A stretch of 64,000 nucleotides of DNA from Nymphalis io (lineage: Eukaryota; Arthropoda; Insecta; Lepidoptera; Nymphalidae), in the NCBI RefSeq assembly GCF_905147045.1, contig NC_065904.1:2666001-2730000 (forward strand). The letters are read 5' to 3'. Positions 43,515-55,130 of the stretch are shown here, piece by piece. Under the pieces are notes generated by a model. That model worked only from the letters and a program-made list of their open reading frames with translations, had not been told where the DNA came from and did no database searches. The first letter of the stretch is position 1, and the number at the start of each line of letters is the position of its first letter. The position numbers and the translations under genes were made by a program.

Positions 43515-46500
43515 CTAGAAAATAGAAATATTATATATACAACATACATAATGATAGGATATATCTCAGAACATTTAGGTAATCATGTAAACAGATGAGC
43601 TCATAAATACATTATAAATAGAACTATTTTTATCTGTTGTCATATTAACTAATCTTTATCTCGTTTTGTTTGCCCTTTTACCTGTTAATACATTGGCCCA
43701 TTAGCCCTTCAAGCACCACTGAATTTCCATGCTTAACTTGTGTTTATAATTCATCTCGTGCTTAACGGTGAAGGAAAACATCGAGGGGAAACCTGCATGT
43801 ATCTTAATTCATTGAAATTATGCCACATGTGTATTCTACCAACCCGTATTGGAGCAGCATGGTGAAATAAGCTCCAAACCTCAACAGGGAGAGGAGGCCT
43901 TAACCCAGCAGTGGGACATTAACAGGCTGTTACTTTACTTTTCCTTTATTAGCCCTTCAAACCAGAACCCAGTAATACAAAGTCGCATCACAGTTTGGCG
44001 GTAAAACTGTGAATGGGTACTCACCGAGAGGGCGTTTTGCAGAACAAATTTTGCCAATCAACGCTCAAATTGAGTGTGCGAGTAATTGTTATATTGCTTG
44101 GACGTGTTTCATTGTTTTTATTATATTGTGAGTATCGCTTATCAGTTCTCGGAATTGTTTGCTAACGGCCGGTTCTAGTGGACTGGACCGGTTAGTGATA
44201 TTTAGACCTTATCGCAATGAGTGTGGATCCAATCTTGAGTGAAGTGGGAGAAGTATGCGAGGAAGAAATAATAGTACCCTCACCAATTATTGAATACGGC
44301 GAAAAAAGACTAGCTAAAAGAAGCAGGGAAGATGAAGGGGATGAGGAATGGGTTGAAATCAGAAATAGAAAAGCAAGGCGAAGGGAAGTGAGAGGTATTA
44401 TAGATATTTGCATTTCCTCAACAAATATTTTACCCAAACAATTTGCTTTAGCCAAAATATTCAGGGATCAGGGAATTACCGACATAAGCCGCGTTAAATA
44501 TATAAACCCATATAAAATAATCGTGGAGGTAACTAACGTGTGCAGTATGGAGAAATTAACTTCCTGCGAATACCTTCTCGGGTTGGGATGGAGATTTCAA
44601 CGACCGATGGAAGTTGCTCTTTCCTATGGCGTTATCAAACATATCGAGCTGAATTTGTCTGAAGAAGAATTGCTAGATGCGATCACTAGCGTATATGAGG
44701 TAGCTAGTTTGAAAAGACTTAAGCGTCGGGCTGAAGTAGAGGGAGGTTGGACAGACAGTGAAGCAGTCAGGCTTGGATTTAAAGGGCCGTCTTTGCCTGC
44801 CTACATACACATTTATAGCATGCAAGTGAAAGTTGAGCCCTATATGTTTCCAGTGACGCAATGCTCTAGATGCTGGCGGTTCGGGCATACTATTAAGATG
44901 TGTCCTACGAAAACAGTATTTTGTCCAAAGTGTGGTGGGAAACATGATAACTGCCCAACGACAGTGTATAAGTGCATTAACTGCTCTAAAGACCACATGG
45001 CGTTAGATCGTAGCTGCCCGGAATATCGTAGGGAAAAAAAGATACGGGAAATAATGGCCGAGTTTAATGTCTCATACCGAAAAGCTATTACAATGTATGT
45101 TCCGCCGCAACTTAATGCAAAGGAGGCTACGCTCCCAGCGAACCAAAGTAATCCTGATCCTCGTGCCCCAACGCCGGCACCTACAAATCATCAATCCCCG
45201 GCGAAATCTACCACAGAAGCCCTGACGTTGTTGCACAAGTTGCATCAACTCGTGCGAGGAAGACAGAAATTACTAATAAAGTAAAGAATAGAAACACAAG
45301 TGACGCTAAAAAGAAGAACAAAGAAAAGGAAAAAAAACAAGAACTGGAAGCAAACAGCGATGAAGAAAATATGATGGTTACAGACTCCGAGGAAAGTGTG
45401 TCTTATTATTCGAAAAGGGAAAAGAGTAGGCAAAAGGGAAAGAGACTATCAAGAGATATACCGTTTACTTGTCTAGTTAAAGAATTTATTAATATTTTTT
45501 GTAACAGCAATATCTCAATAAATGATAAAATAGAAAAGTTAGCAAAATTATGTGTCGAGTGGATTATCTCTTGGATATTACAAAACATCTCAAGTTTGCC
45601 TTTTTTTCAAGGATTAATATTTAATTATGAACAGTATTAATATTAATATATTGCAATGGAATGCACAAAGCTTAAAACCAAAAATACTTGAGTTGGAACA
45701 ATTACTGTGTCAGGAAAAAATACATTTTGCTTCATTGTGTGAAACGTGGCTTAGTTCAGTAAATACATTCAAACTTACAAACTATAATATTTACAGGTTG
45801 GACCGGGATGACTCTTATGGGGGTGTCGCTATAGTGGCTCATAGATCCTTTAAAACAGAGCCTCTGTCAATTCAAAGTGGAAATACAGCCATTGAGATTA
45901 TTTCTGTTAGGGTATTGAACTGTGAAAGATTAGAAAACATAATTTCAGTGTACTGCCCCCCGAGTGCTTGTACAACAAACGCAGATTGGGATTTTATATT
46001 CTCAATTTCTCATAGAAGGACTATAATACTCGGTGACTTCAATGGACACCACCCAAACTGGTCCAATAAAACTGACGTCAGAGGAATGCAAATATTTGAC
46101 GCACTAATGGACCATGATTTTGTTACGCTTAATGATGGTAAACATACTTGCAAATGGTGTATTACAAAAGTCGAGTCCTGACATCTCTATAGTTTCGTCG
46201 GATATTGCATTGGGGTTCTCCTGGAATGTTACCAATGAATGTCTAGGCAGCGACCACCTCATCATAAAATTATCAACATCTTCTAACTATAACCCTATAT
46301 TTAACAAAAAACGGAATTACAAATTAGCAGATTGGGAAAAATATAGGAAATCGATAGAAAATGACCTAGTACAAATAAGTTTGCCAGTTGAACCCCAAAA
46401 AGCTTACGATGTTTTTGTTAACATAATTAATAAAGCAGCAAATTTATGCATTCCATATACTAAGGTATGTGTCAACCCTAGTCCTAAATTTGTCACAAAA

Positions 46501-49500
46501 ACCTACTGGAAACCGGAACTTTCTAAAGCCGTAGCGGAAAGGAGACTGGCATTATCAGAGTTTCGGAAAAACCCAACACCTATTAAATTAGAAGAACTGA
46601 AAGCCAAAATATCTGACGTTCAAAGGCTCATTAGAAAAGCAAAGAATAAGGAATGGTGGGACTTTTGCTCTTCAATAAATGAGGAAACTTCTGTTAATCA
46701 AATGTGGATGCGAATGAGATGGATAAAAGGACACAAATTTGCTAAGCGAATGGTGGGCAAAACTGTAGCCGAAACGATGTTAAATAACCTCACACCCGAT
46801 TTTGTTACTCCATGCCACCCTCGCTGTACATCTCGAAACTTAAAATTAGAATCCATCATTTCGACACATGAATTAGAAAAATGTTTAAAATCTAAGGACA
46901 CGGCACCAGGTTTAGACGATGTCTCATATTCAATGATTTTTAATTTACCTACTATAGGAAAGACTACGTTACTAAAAATTTATAATATGTTCCTCAATAG
47001 TAATATAGTTCCTAATCAATGGCGATACATTCGCATACTTCTCATTCCTAAGCCTGGCCGGGACTGTACCCAAGTATCATCTTCATCTTAGGCCAATATC
47101 CCTGATGTCATGTATATGAAAAATTTTTCATGCTATCTTAAAGAATAGAATCGAATGGTATCTTGAAAAAAATCATATATTTTCCGAACAAACAAAAGGG
47201 TTTAGAAAAACCCGCTCTTGCTTAGATAATCTAACAGACTTCGTATCTAGTGTACAAATTGGATTTAGTAAAAATCTAATGACAGTGGGGTGTTTTATAG
47301 ACGTAGAAAATGCTTATAACAATGTTGATGTTACATATCTTATTTGTAAATTAGATCAATTAGGTGTAGGCAGTATGCTTTGTAATTATTTGTGGGATTT
47401 TTTACATAAACGATGTCTGATTATTGAAGGCCAAGACTTTAAAATTGTAAGATGTACGGGAGTAGGCCTTGCACAGGGAGATCCTATATCTCCATTACTA
47501 TTTAATGTTGCAACAATTGATATATGTGATACTATTAATTCGATGGATTATATTAGTTTTTCGCAATATGCCGATGACTTTGTAATATTTACTTCTTCTG
47601 ATAATTTAGTTGACATTCAAAGCCGATTACAAACTGCTTTTGATTGTATAGCCAAAAAATTCCATGATATTAATTTAGAAATTTCATCAACAAAAAGCAA
47701 AATATGTATTTTTTCAAGAGGGCACAAATTGCACAATATTACTATTACTCTAAATGATGTAGTTTTGGAAGTCGTGGATAATGTTAAGTACCTGGGGATG
47801 TGGCTGGATCGCGGTCTTAGATGGACTAAACATATTAAAGAGATTGTGTCTAGGGTGTCTAAGTTTTTAAATATATTTAAGGTGTTAACAGGATCAGGTT
47901 GGGGAGTCCATCCAAAACATATTCGTAAGCTGTATATAACGTTACTTAGAAGCAGATTAGATTATGGTTCATTTTTGTATGACAACTGTTGTAAAACCAA
48001 TTTATCGAAATTGGACAAAATTCAAAATCAAGCAATGCGAAACATTGGAGGGTTTATAAGGACCACTCCCATACATGTGATGGAGAGTGAACTTTGTTTA
48101 CCTCCTTTGTATTTAAGAAGATTGTATTTGGCAGGAAAATTTTGGCTTAAAAACAGATCACTCTATAATAATACTTCTTTTTCACTAATTAATCAATTAA
48201 CAGATCTGACACATAACAGATTCTGGACTAACAAGAAAAAACCTTTACTTGCACAAATTTCCGAGATGTACAAATCTCAACCATGCAACTCTTTCTCAAG
48301 TTTAGGCATGTTTTCATTAGATCAATGGGTAACTAGTATTGATATGTCAAGCATTCTAAAAACAAATATCGAAGGATTTACCGGTTCTAAGCGAGAGTAT
48401 CATCAAATTAGTTTGCGAAATACTTGTATAAAATACATAAATTCGAATTACTCCAACTGTCAAAAAATATTTACAGATGGTTCGAAAGACAAATATGGAA
48501 TAGGAGCTGCATTTTTGGATTTCAATTTGAACATTTATTCTAAATTCCAAATTAAAATAGAGGTATCTATAATGGAAGCTGAGCTTGTAGCTATTTTAGA
48601 GGCTTTAGGCTATATTGAGTGTACAAGCTACAGTAAAGTAGTTATCTTGTCAGACTCCAAAAGCGCGCTTCAACACCTAGCTCGGTGTACCTCGATCTGT
48701 CGAGGGTTACCTGTAGCTTACGCGATTCTAAAGCTTCTATCTAAGTTACAATCAGATGACAAAGTAATTTTCTTTCAATGGATACCATCTCACGTAGGCA
48801 TAGAAGGGAATGAACAAGTAGATGTACTAGCCAAAGAAGCTATATCTGACGGTGTTGAAGTCCTCTTTACACCTTCATTTGAAAGTTACTTGCCAAATCT
48901 AAAAGTGCATTGCTATGATTTATGGAAAGAGTACTTTGACGAAAGAGCTAAGGAGAAAGGTATATGGTACCGTACGATCCAGCCTCATCCATGCAGATAT
49001 CCTTGGATTGAGAATAGTAACATGAATTTTAATGAAACGAAATTAATTCTGCGGCTTCGGTCTGGGCACATCCCATGCAATAAGTTTGCATTTCTGATGC
49101 GGAAATCAACTTCTCCAAACTGCTCAACTTGTAATGTACCTGATGATCTTTTGCACGTATTGATGGAATGTGCTCAGAACGAATCTCTTAGAACTAGACT
49201 TAATTTGGATATAAAGTCTGTTGGACAATGCAATGTCATTCTGTCAGATCCGACGTCAAATCTCGCAAAAATGTTGTCCAAATTAAGTCTTAGATCTGTG
49301 ATTAATTAAGGTATTTTTAAGTTTAATATATTATATTTTGTACCCTCCTAAGAATTCTCAACCAGGGCGGCATGTTCGCTTATGCGAAAAAGCCCTTTTT
49401 TTTTAGAATAAAAAAAAAAAAAAAAAAAAAAACGCTCAAATTAACGGATCGCTGCTTTACAATAATTGTATTTAAACAACAATCAATCAATACTCAATAA

Positions 49501-52500
49501 TGCTATGACAACAATGTGAAGTATATCTTCAGAGATTCGAGAATACTCTAAGTAACACAAGTTTAAGTCCACCCGGGTATAAAGAGCTGGTGGCACTGTG
49601 ACAAAGAAATCGATAATTATCGGTATATAATCGGCAATTAGTTTTTGGAAATTATTCTTAACGTACGCAATATGATGAACAGATGTAAATGAAGTTAATT
49701 TGAATTTGTTTATATTTGAATTCAATCCCGATTAATAAATGGAAAGAAACAGAACATCATGTTACAGTAACAGCCTGTTAATGTCCCACTGCTGGGCTAA
49801 GGCCTCCGCTCCCTTTTGAGGAGAAGGTTTGGAGCTTATTCCACCACGCTGCTTCAGTGCGGATTGGTAGAATTCACATGTGGCATAATTTCAATGAAAT
49901 TAAACACCAACAGGTTTCTTCACGATGTTTTCCTTCACCGTCAAGCACGAGATGGATTATAAACACAAATTAAGCACATGAAATTTCAGTGGTGATTGCC
50001 CGGGCTTGTACCCAGGATCATCGGTTAAGATTCACGCGTTCTAACCACTAGGCCAATCTCGGCGTTAGGTCCAATTTTATTAATAGTACGTTTGAAAATG
50101 ATGGATATGGTCTCAAAGATAACAGTTCAATCTTACTATGACTATAACTAACCTTAGGAGAAGTATCAGGGTTTGGCCTTAAGTTTGCCAGGAACTTGTC
50201 ATAATATCCACCGCCGTGGCCCACTCGACCACCTTCCTTCGTAAACGCCACTCCTGGAGCAATTATCAAATCTAATCCTGTGGAACAGAAACATTGTATT
50301 ACTTATGAAGATTTCTAAACATATTTTTTTTCAGCCTTTTGCTGTCCACTGGTGGACGAAAGCCATAGCTTGCCAACCATCCCGATCTTGGGCAGTCCGC
50401 ATCCATCCCGTACCTGCCATATTTTTTAAATCGTCGGTCCATCTTGTCACAGGGCGTCCTACACTACATTTGCCTAAGCGTGGTCTCCACTCTAACACGT
50501 GTCGGCTATATCGGCTATCAATGCGCCTGGAGACATGACTAGCCCACTTCCACTTCAGCGAGCTAATTCTACGCTCGATGGCATCTTCGATATTCCGGGT
50601 ATTCGCTCGTCTTGTGTCACGCCTTATTAGTTTTTTAACCTTCCTTTTAAGTGCCTGACACTAAGATAGCGTCATATTCTGCTGTTCTCGTCTCTTCGTC
50701 TCCTCGTCATCTCGTTCAGACTCTCGCCTGAGAGATTCGACTTACGTCCATTGCTCTTTTGTCGAAAGTAATTTTGGTTTACTTCACGGATGACACGAAC
50801 CAGACTATTTTTTTATATACATTATATAATATTATTTAAAAATTATAAATATAGTTAGTTATTATGGTCTCTGACGTAGCGTATGTATTATATGCTACGT
50901 CAGACTATATTTATAGGTGCGTGATTACAGAAGTGAAGTTTCGTGCAGGCATATGTAGCTTGTTTTTACTGACTTTTTATTTATTTATTTCCAGTATTAT
51001 TTATATCTAAGTCCACAAAGTTAAGCTTGGTCATAATTTAATTTAATAGTATATAGTATACTTGACGAGCCGGTTGGCGTGGTTGGTGGATGCTTGCCTT
51101 TCACGCCGAAGATTGTGGGTTCGATTCCCACCCAGGACAGATATTTGTGTGCATGAACATTTCTGTTTGTCCTGAGTCTGGGTGTAATTATCTATATAAG
51201 TATGTATTTACAAAAGAAAAAATAGTATATGTAGTATATCAGTTTCTGGTTTCCATAGTACAAGCTCTGTACAAGCCTAATTTGGGATCAGATGGCCGTG
51301 TGTGAAAAATGTCCTAGGATATTATTATTAATAATATTATTGGCATTCGATTGAATATAATTGTCTATTCTCTATAGAATAATGTGGAATTTGTAATTTT
51401 TATAAGATTTCTACTAAGGTTTCTAGTAAGATAATCGTAATTTATTGAAGTTTAAAAAAAATAACTTAATAACTATGATCAAAAAACGTATAATTAAGAA
51501 TTATTTTACCGAAATCTAATATTTATAAAGAAACCTTTTTCCGAAGCGTCCTCTCGTTGAATGTCTTTCGAATGCTGAGCTATTCCGTGTCTTGTCAATG
51601 GCATGCTGTCTTCATCCCCAGCTTCCAGCCTCAGCATCTTCATTTTACCACCCGCATACTGCGGCACGAAGACAGAAGCACCTCGGGCCTTGATGTGAGC
51701 GATAATTGGCATCGTGTTGATTTCTTGATCTGTGCTCATAAATATTGCTATCCTGCTCGCTGATTTGTAGTATGGATGGTTTATAATCTGGAAAAATATC
51801 AGAATGGAGCAATTATATTTGTTACATTGTAAGAAAAAAGTCGGGCGAAATAATTTGTAATTAAAAAATAAAATATTTCGGCCAAGCGACCATTTTCAAG
51901 AGAGGACAGGACAGGAAAAAAGGTTATTTTAATATTATTTTTGAATAACTATCAATATTGAAATATGTATTTAATTATTATTACACTTTATGCGTTTGAA
52001 ATTGTTTGTATAATAACATCCTGATATCTGAAGGCATTGATAACCTATAGTACGAGATATACCAGTATTTATTTATTAAATAACAAATCAGATTGAGAAT
52101 TTAAGCATACTTATACATTTTGTGTTGGATTATTTTAAATATTATTATATATTATTAGATACACATCACCCGAAATCACCGGTTATTATAAAACAAAGTC
52201 CTTCCGCCGCGTCTAGCTGTCTGTCTTTTTGTCTGATACTAAAAATATATACTAAAAACTGGCTGCTAAAACCGAATGGTTTTTCAAACGGTTATCACTA
52301 ATAGACGCGAATGTTTCATGAGGTAAGTTTAGGTGTATAATTTATAAATGTGTTAGTTTTTTAATATGTCAAAACTATTAAAAGTACTAAAATTGTCTAT
52401 GATCTCATTCCGATATCTTTCATGAGATATATATATATATATATATATATATAAAGATATGAATAGGTATTGACAGTCCACCTTGAGGTGGCAACGTGTG

Positions 52501-53339
52501 AGTCTATGTCAGTTTACTTAGCGACCGTTAAAAATATTTATGTATGATTTATATAATATTTTTATATGATTTTAAATTATTATTTTTTTCACTTCATTTT
52601 TTCAACATTTCTGTCAATCCAATCCTACGTTCGAATACAATTGTGTAACAAACATTGAAGCACGCAAACTTTCGATTTGTTAAAAAAAAAGAAGCGCGCT
52701 AATTTCAAGCCGCCGCCATTTTGTAAGTGGACAGAAAGTTGAAGTAATTAATTAATTATTGGCGCGACTTGTGATTTGTTAAATGTTTAATTTTGTGATT
52801 TTAAGAGTAATTGAATCAGTTATTTACATCAAATTATATGATTTGTTGTTCTAATTTTAAAAAGACCAATTCGAGGTTTGTGTAAATCTCTTTTCAATAC
52901 TTTCTGCTAAATATATTTTTAATATTTAGTATGACAAAAGCGAAACAAAATAATTACGTCAACATATGTTTATAAATATTTTTTTGTTATCCGTTGCAAA
53001 GAAATTATCCCTGTGATAAAGCCATTAGAAATTTAGCCTACATTACTAGCATAAATAAATAGCACAAATAGGCGGCCTTAATGCTATAAAGTAATTTCTA
53101 TCAGAGAAGCTAAGGGTAGTTGAGAAATAATGTTACATAAACAAAATAAAAAGAGGTAGCTGTAAATTTGTTCATGTAGTAGCGAAGGTGTGTGCGAAGC
53201 TTTATTATATTTTGTGTAATCTTACCTTATTATAAACTATTTCTGACTCTCTTTTTATCTCGTCTTTTGTAAGAGCAGCGATACGAGCCGCCACTTGTTC
53301 CCGTATGAGCACCTTCGCTGGGTTCGGTGATCGACTCAT
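43419..53339 (-). CDS. Mthfs: 5-formyltetrahydrofolate cyclo-ligase (MTHFS), complete, four coding exons
   Basis: The enzyme uses ATP to convert 5-formyl-THF to 5,10-methenyl-THF in cytosolic one-carbon metabolism. The CDS joins, on the minus strand, 53339-53226, 51787-51535, 50277-50153 and 43514-43419: 195 codons plus TAA, close to the roughly 200 residues usual for the family. All introns are GT-AG and all phases match. Seen: N-terminal NPAKVLIREQVAARI, the strand RIAIFMSTDQEIN (substrate-binding half), APGVAFTKEG and the family signature GGRVGHGGGYYDKF at about residues 138-151, and the C-terminal VIAIAFKCQVFDEVP with an acidic end. Nothing essential looks broken. The last intron carries a 5.36 kb LINE in the opposite orientation. 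The start is the first ATG after the 5'UTR acceptor, 13 bases downstream. Confidence 0.93.
43705..43947 (+). mobile_element. SINE-B copy lacking its tRNA-like head
   Basis: It starts at 'tcaagcaccactgaatttcc' and has the body with small deletions, tail 'ccttaacccagcagtgggac' and 'aggctgttactttact'. It lies in the last Mthfs intron, antisense to the gene. Confidence 0.83.
44061..44071 (+). repeat. Target-site duplication, left copy
   Basis: ACGCTCAAATT directly precedes the 5' end of the LINE and is repeated exactly after its poly(A) at 49432-49442. Confidence 0.88.
44217..45640 (+). pseudogene. LINE ORF1, gag-like, frameshifted
   Basis: This encodes the nucleic-acid-binding chaperone of the element. 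The first 355 codons (44217-45284) carry an acidic/basic N-terminus and three zinc knuckles starting at residue 216: a C-x2-C-x4-H-x4-C unit (CSRCWRFGHTIKMC) followed by two variants with C-x2-C spacing. The frame is lost between about 45220 and 45240. Another frame then continues with a Lys/Glu-rich stretch and a hydrophobic C-terminus to the TAA at 45638-45640, so a single-base indel probably split one ORF of about 470 codons. The stop overlaps the ATG of ORF2 (45627). Confidence 0.85.
45627..49309 (+). pseudogene. LINE ORF2: endonuclease, reverse transcriptase, RNase H; broken
   Basis: Domains in order: apurinic endonuclease (LQWNAQSLKPK, CETWLSS, ILGDFNGHHPNW, then GSDHL), RT (APGLDDVSY, RPISLMS, AQGDPISPLLF, YADD at 47567-47578), RNase H (TDGSKDKYG near 48473, EAELVAILEAL, LSDSKSAL, IPSHVGIEGNEQVD) and a C-terminal Cys/His cluster (CSTCNVPDDLLHVLMEC). 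Breaks: a frameshift near 46150, a frameshift near 47055-47066 and a TGA at 47117-47119 just after RPISLMSC. The last 676 codons (47279-49309) are uninterrupted, so decay is modest. Confidence 0.9.
49432..49442 (+). repeat. Target-site duplication, right copy
   Basis: ACGCTCAAATT directly after the A tail, identical to 44061-44071. Confidence 0.88.
49762..50063 (-). mobile_element. SINE-B copy, full length, reversed
   Basis: 'acagcctgttaatgtcccactgctgggctaaggcc' (tail) through 'cggttaagattcacgcgttc' and 'aaccactaggccaatctcgg' (head) on the plus strand. It lies between the Mthfs exon at 50153 and the LINE. Confidence 0.88.
50153..50277 (-). CDS. Mthfs: Mthfs exon 3 of the CDS (signature motif)
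   Basis: The acceptor TTCCACAG and donor AAG|GTTAG are read on the minus strand. The exon has 2 + 41 codons, phase 1 in and phase 0 out. It encodes LDLIIAPGVAFTKEGGRVG then HGGGYYDKF, the conserved G-R-x-G-x-G-x-G-Y-Y-D block that binds the nucleotide/folate in this family, followed by a short Pro-rich loop. Confidence 0.94.
50331..50720 (-). mobile_element. RTE-like LINE, 3' terminal coding fragment
   Basis: On the minus strand the frame reads KKLIRRDTRRANTRNIED, ISSLKWKWASHVSRRIDSRY, LEWRPRLGKCSVGRPVTRW, TDDLKNMAG and ends WTAKG-stop at 50331, then a T-run (A tail) at 50323-50330. The order 'K-W-x-W-A-G/S-H ... W-R-P-R ... G-R-P-x-T-R-W-x-D-D' is the familiar C-terminus of RTE-type elements of Lepidoptera. 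It lies in Mthfs intron 3. Confidence 0.8.
51066..51343 (+). mobile_element. SINE-C copy, full length
   Basis: The head 'gagccggttggcgtggttgg' and B box 'gggttcgattcccaccc' lead through the body to 'gatcagatggccgtgtgtg', 'aatgtcctaggata' and (tta)n. The best-preserved copy of the family here. Confidence 0.88.
51535..51787 (-). CDS. Mthfs: Mthfs exon 2 of the CDS
   Basis: The acceptor TTTTTCCAG and donor AAAAAG|GTTTCT are read on the minus strand. It is 253 nt, 84 codons plus one base. It encodes IINHPYYKSASRIAIFMSTD, then IIAHIKARGASVFVPQY (a Rossmann-like strand-helix-strand), MKMLRLEAGDEDSMPLTRHG and IQRE, in the order expected of the family. The donor +3 to +6 bases (TTCT) are weak. Confidence 0.93.
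52427..52452. repeat. (AT)n microsatellite
   Basis: Thirteen uninterrupted AT units in Mthfs intron 2. Confidence 0.9.
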
Positions 53340-53352
53340 TTTGATTGATGTG
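53226..53352 (-). CDS. Mthfs: Mthfs exon with start codon and 13-nt 5'UTR
   Basis: On the minus strand TTTTCAG (acceptor, 53353-53359) is followed by CACATCAATCAAA and ATG at 53339-53337. CAAAATG is an excellent insect start context. The exon has 38 codons, ends AAG|GTAAG in phase 0, and encodes MSRSPNPAKVLIREQVAARI with an amphipathic helix, as in the family N-terminus. Confidence 0.9.
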
Positions 53353-53389
53353 CTGAAAATTATTGTTTTTTTTTATTTATTAAGTCGAT

Positions 53390-54160
53390 TTCACACACTA
53401 TAAAAAAGTACAAAAGAAGATCAAGTAAACCAAAGTGTGCAAAAACGGCCTTATCGCTTAAATTAAAGTGAGTCCTCCAGGTAACTATTATTGAATATTC
53501 GGTAGGACAAAAAATCGTAGTGTACGCATAAAATTAAGTTATTACATAAAATAACATATAATAAACACACATACCTACACACACCTGTAATGCGAAATAG
53601 TTAAATTGACAAATAGTAATTAAAGTAATTATTCAAACGACTTCTAAAAATATGTTTTTAGCTTCACGAGGCAGAGAATTCCATAATTTGATAGCTTTTA
53701 CTGTAAACGAATTGCTTTATATTTGAGTGCAACTCAGGAGGCGTAAGTAATTTATTGTTTATTAGCGAGTATAATTTAGAGGGGTATCAGAACCGAGAAA
53801 AGATGATCCGCTCTTTAAGGTAAGTTCGTGTCTGAGGATGGCAAAGTGTGGTAAAATGCAACTTTTTACGATACTGGGATTCATGATCATATTTACGTAG
53901 TCGAAATATGAAGCGAATACATATGTTTCAGTTTATTTAGCAGTTACATAGAAAGAATTATATTCTATATAGTCCAATAGGGGTAAGGGAAAAGAGCTAG
54001 CTGAAGAGATTTTGGTTTTAAATGACAAAAGTTTTACCAACGTCTGAGAGACAATAATGGTGAAAATTCTTCGATTAACCTACTTGAGGAATCCGAGAGA
54101 GGAGACCCAAATGTGTTCTCTTAATTTTAAACTAACCTAACCTAACTATTAATTGTTTTA
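53390..54160 (-). repeat. Decayed LINE-like sequence
   Basis: On the minus strand a degenerate frame near 53650-53730 resembles a LINE C-terminus of the type KAIKLWNSLPREAKNIF (visible with one frame change). Near 53437-53465 'aaaacggccttatcgctta' matches motifs seen in 3' regions of such elements (compare 15125-15160 and 13032-13060). The rest up to 54160 has no clear affiliation. Confidence 0.4.
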
Positions 54161-54190
54161 AAATTAATCATACGTATGTAAAAAAATTAC

Positions 54191-54303
54191 AAACATCTTA
54201 GTTCCCAAGGTTGATGGCGCATGAGATATAAGGAACGGTCAATATTTCTTACAACAAAAATCTCTATGGGTGACAGTGACCACTTACAAACAGATGGTTC
54301 GTT
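54191..54303 (+). repeat. SINE-A, 5' truncated
   Basis: It has only the 3' half: 'catcttagttcccaaggttg', 'ggaacggtcaatatttctta' and 'gtgaccacttacaaacagat'. Confidence 0.7.
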
Positions 54304-54527
54304 TTAAAACATTAGCATTTTGTAATAAAAAAGCAATAGGTTTTGTTTTTTTCTTATTCAGATAATTTCTAACACAGACAATTCTTTGATCTGAGACTTC
54401 TAATCAATGTTGTTTTATTATATCTATTTTATATCTTCTGTTAGAAGATAAAAATTGAATTTAGGCAAATTCATTATTCAATCAACAACGAATTTTAATC
54501 TTTCACATAAATGTGAAATCTGCAAGC

Positions 54528-54629
54528 ATAAAAACACGACTGTAACCTATTATATAGTTCACTATATAATAATCGTGTAATAATAATAGTGTAATAATAA
54601 TAGTGTAATAATAATAGTCGTGTTTTTAT
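54528..54629. repeat. 14-bp inverted repeats around a palindrome and a 3 x 14-bp tandem array
   Basis: Perfect arms 'ataaaaacacgact' (54528-54541) and 'agtcgtgtttttat' (54616-54629) enclose a palindrome with 10-bp arms (54549-54570) and three exact copies of 'gtgtaataataata' (54575-54616). It might be a tiny MITE-like or foldback unit. No target duplication recognised. Confidence 0.7.
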
Positions 54630-55057
54630 AACATACATTCGATACCTAATATATAACTTGACTTACTTTGTGTTTCTAGACCTTATTTTGTTTCACTGTC
54701 AGATTAGTGGCTTATAGTGGATATAGCAAGGTGCATTGAACTTTGGAAGTCTATTTTAACGGACATTTAAGTAACAAGAAACAGAAACATGAATTTTAAG
54801 GACGTAATTAATTTTAATTAACTAATTTGCGTATGACATACATAAACAAAAAGATGTATTATAAACAATTACAACGGTTCAATAATCGATTTAACACTGA
54901 CTAATAGTTTAAAACACCTCTCATAGATGGCGTAACAAACGCAAAATAAGTAACTAACAATATTAATAATTGTATATAAAATTTAATTGAATAAAACTAC
55001 AATAATGTATGGCTACAATGTTTATAGTACTATAAATGATCTTAAATAAAATCTTAC

Positions 55058-55130
55058 CTGCAAAAAGACACAAGATACTTCACCCACATCAAAGAGCAAA
55101 CTAATATAAGTAATTATGTTTACAAAAGAT
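55058..55130 (-). other. Mthfs: Probable 5' noncoding exon of Mthfs (donor at 55058)
   Basis: On the minus strand a strong donor, TTTTTGCAG|GTAAGAT, ends at 55058. It would pair with the acceptor at 53353 that opens the start-codon exon. The upstream limit (transcription start) cannot be seen; 55130 is only an approximate bound. Confidence 0.5.

Larger units (their letters stand above)
44072..49431 (+). mobile_element. Full-length non-LTR retrotransposon with RNase H (I-like), 5,360 bp
   Basis: It is bounded by an 11-bp target-site duplication. Layout: 145-bp 5'UTR, ORF1 (44217-45640), ORF2 (45627-49309) overlapping ORF1 by 14 bases, about 95-bp 3'UTR and an A-rich tail (49407-49431). The RNase H domain after the RT places it near the I lineage rather than Jockey/CR1 or RTE; clade inferred from domain order. 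The copy is dead as it stands: one frameshift in ORF1, two in ORF2 and one in-frame TGA. It is antisense to Mthfs inside the last intron. Confidence 0.92.

Noticed and set aside
52427..52452. Replication or regulatory element at the (AT)n run
   Set aside because: A plain dinucleotide microsatellite in an intron. Nothing else supports a function.
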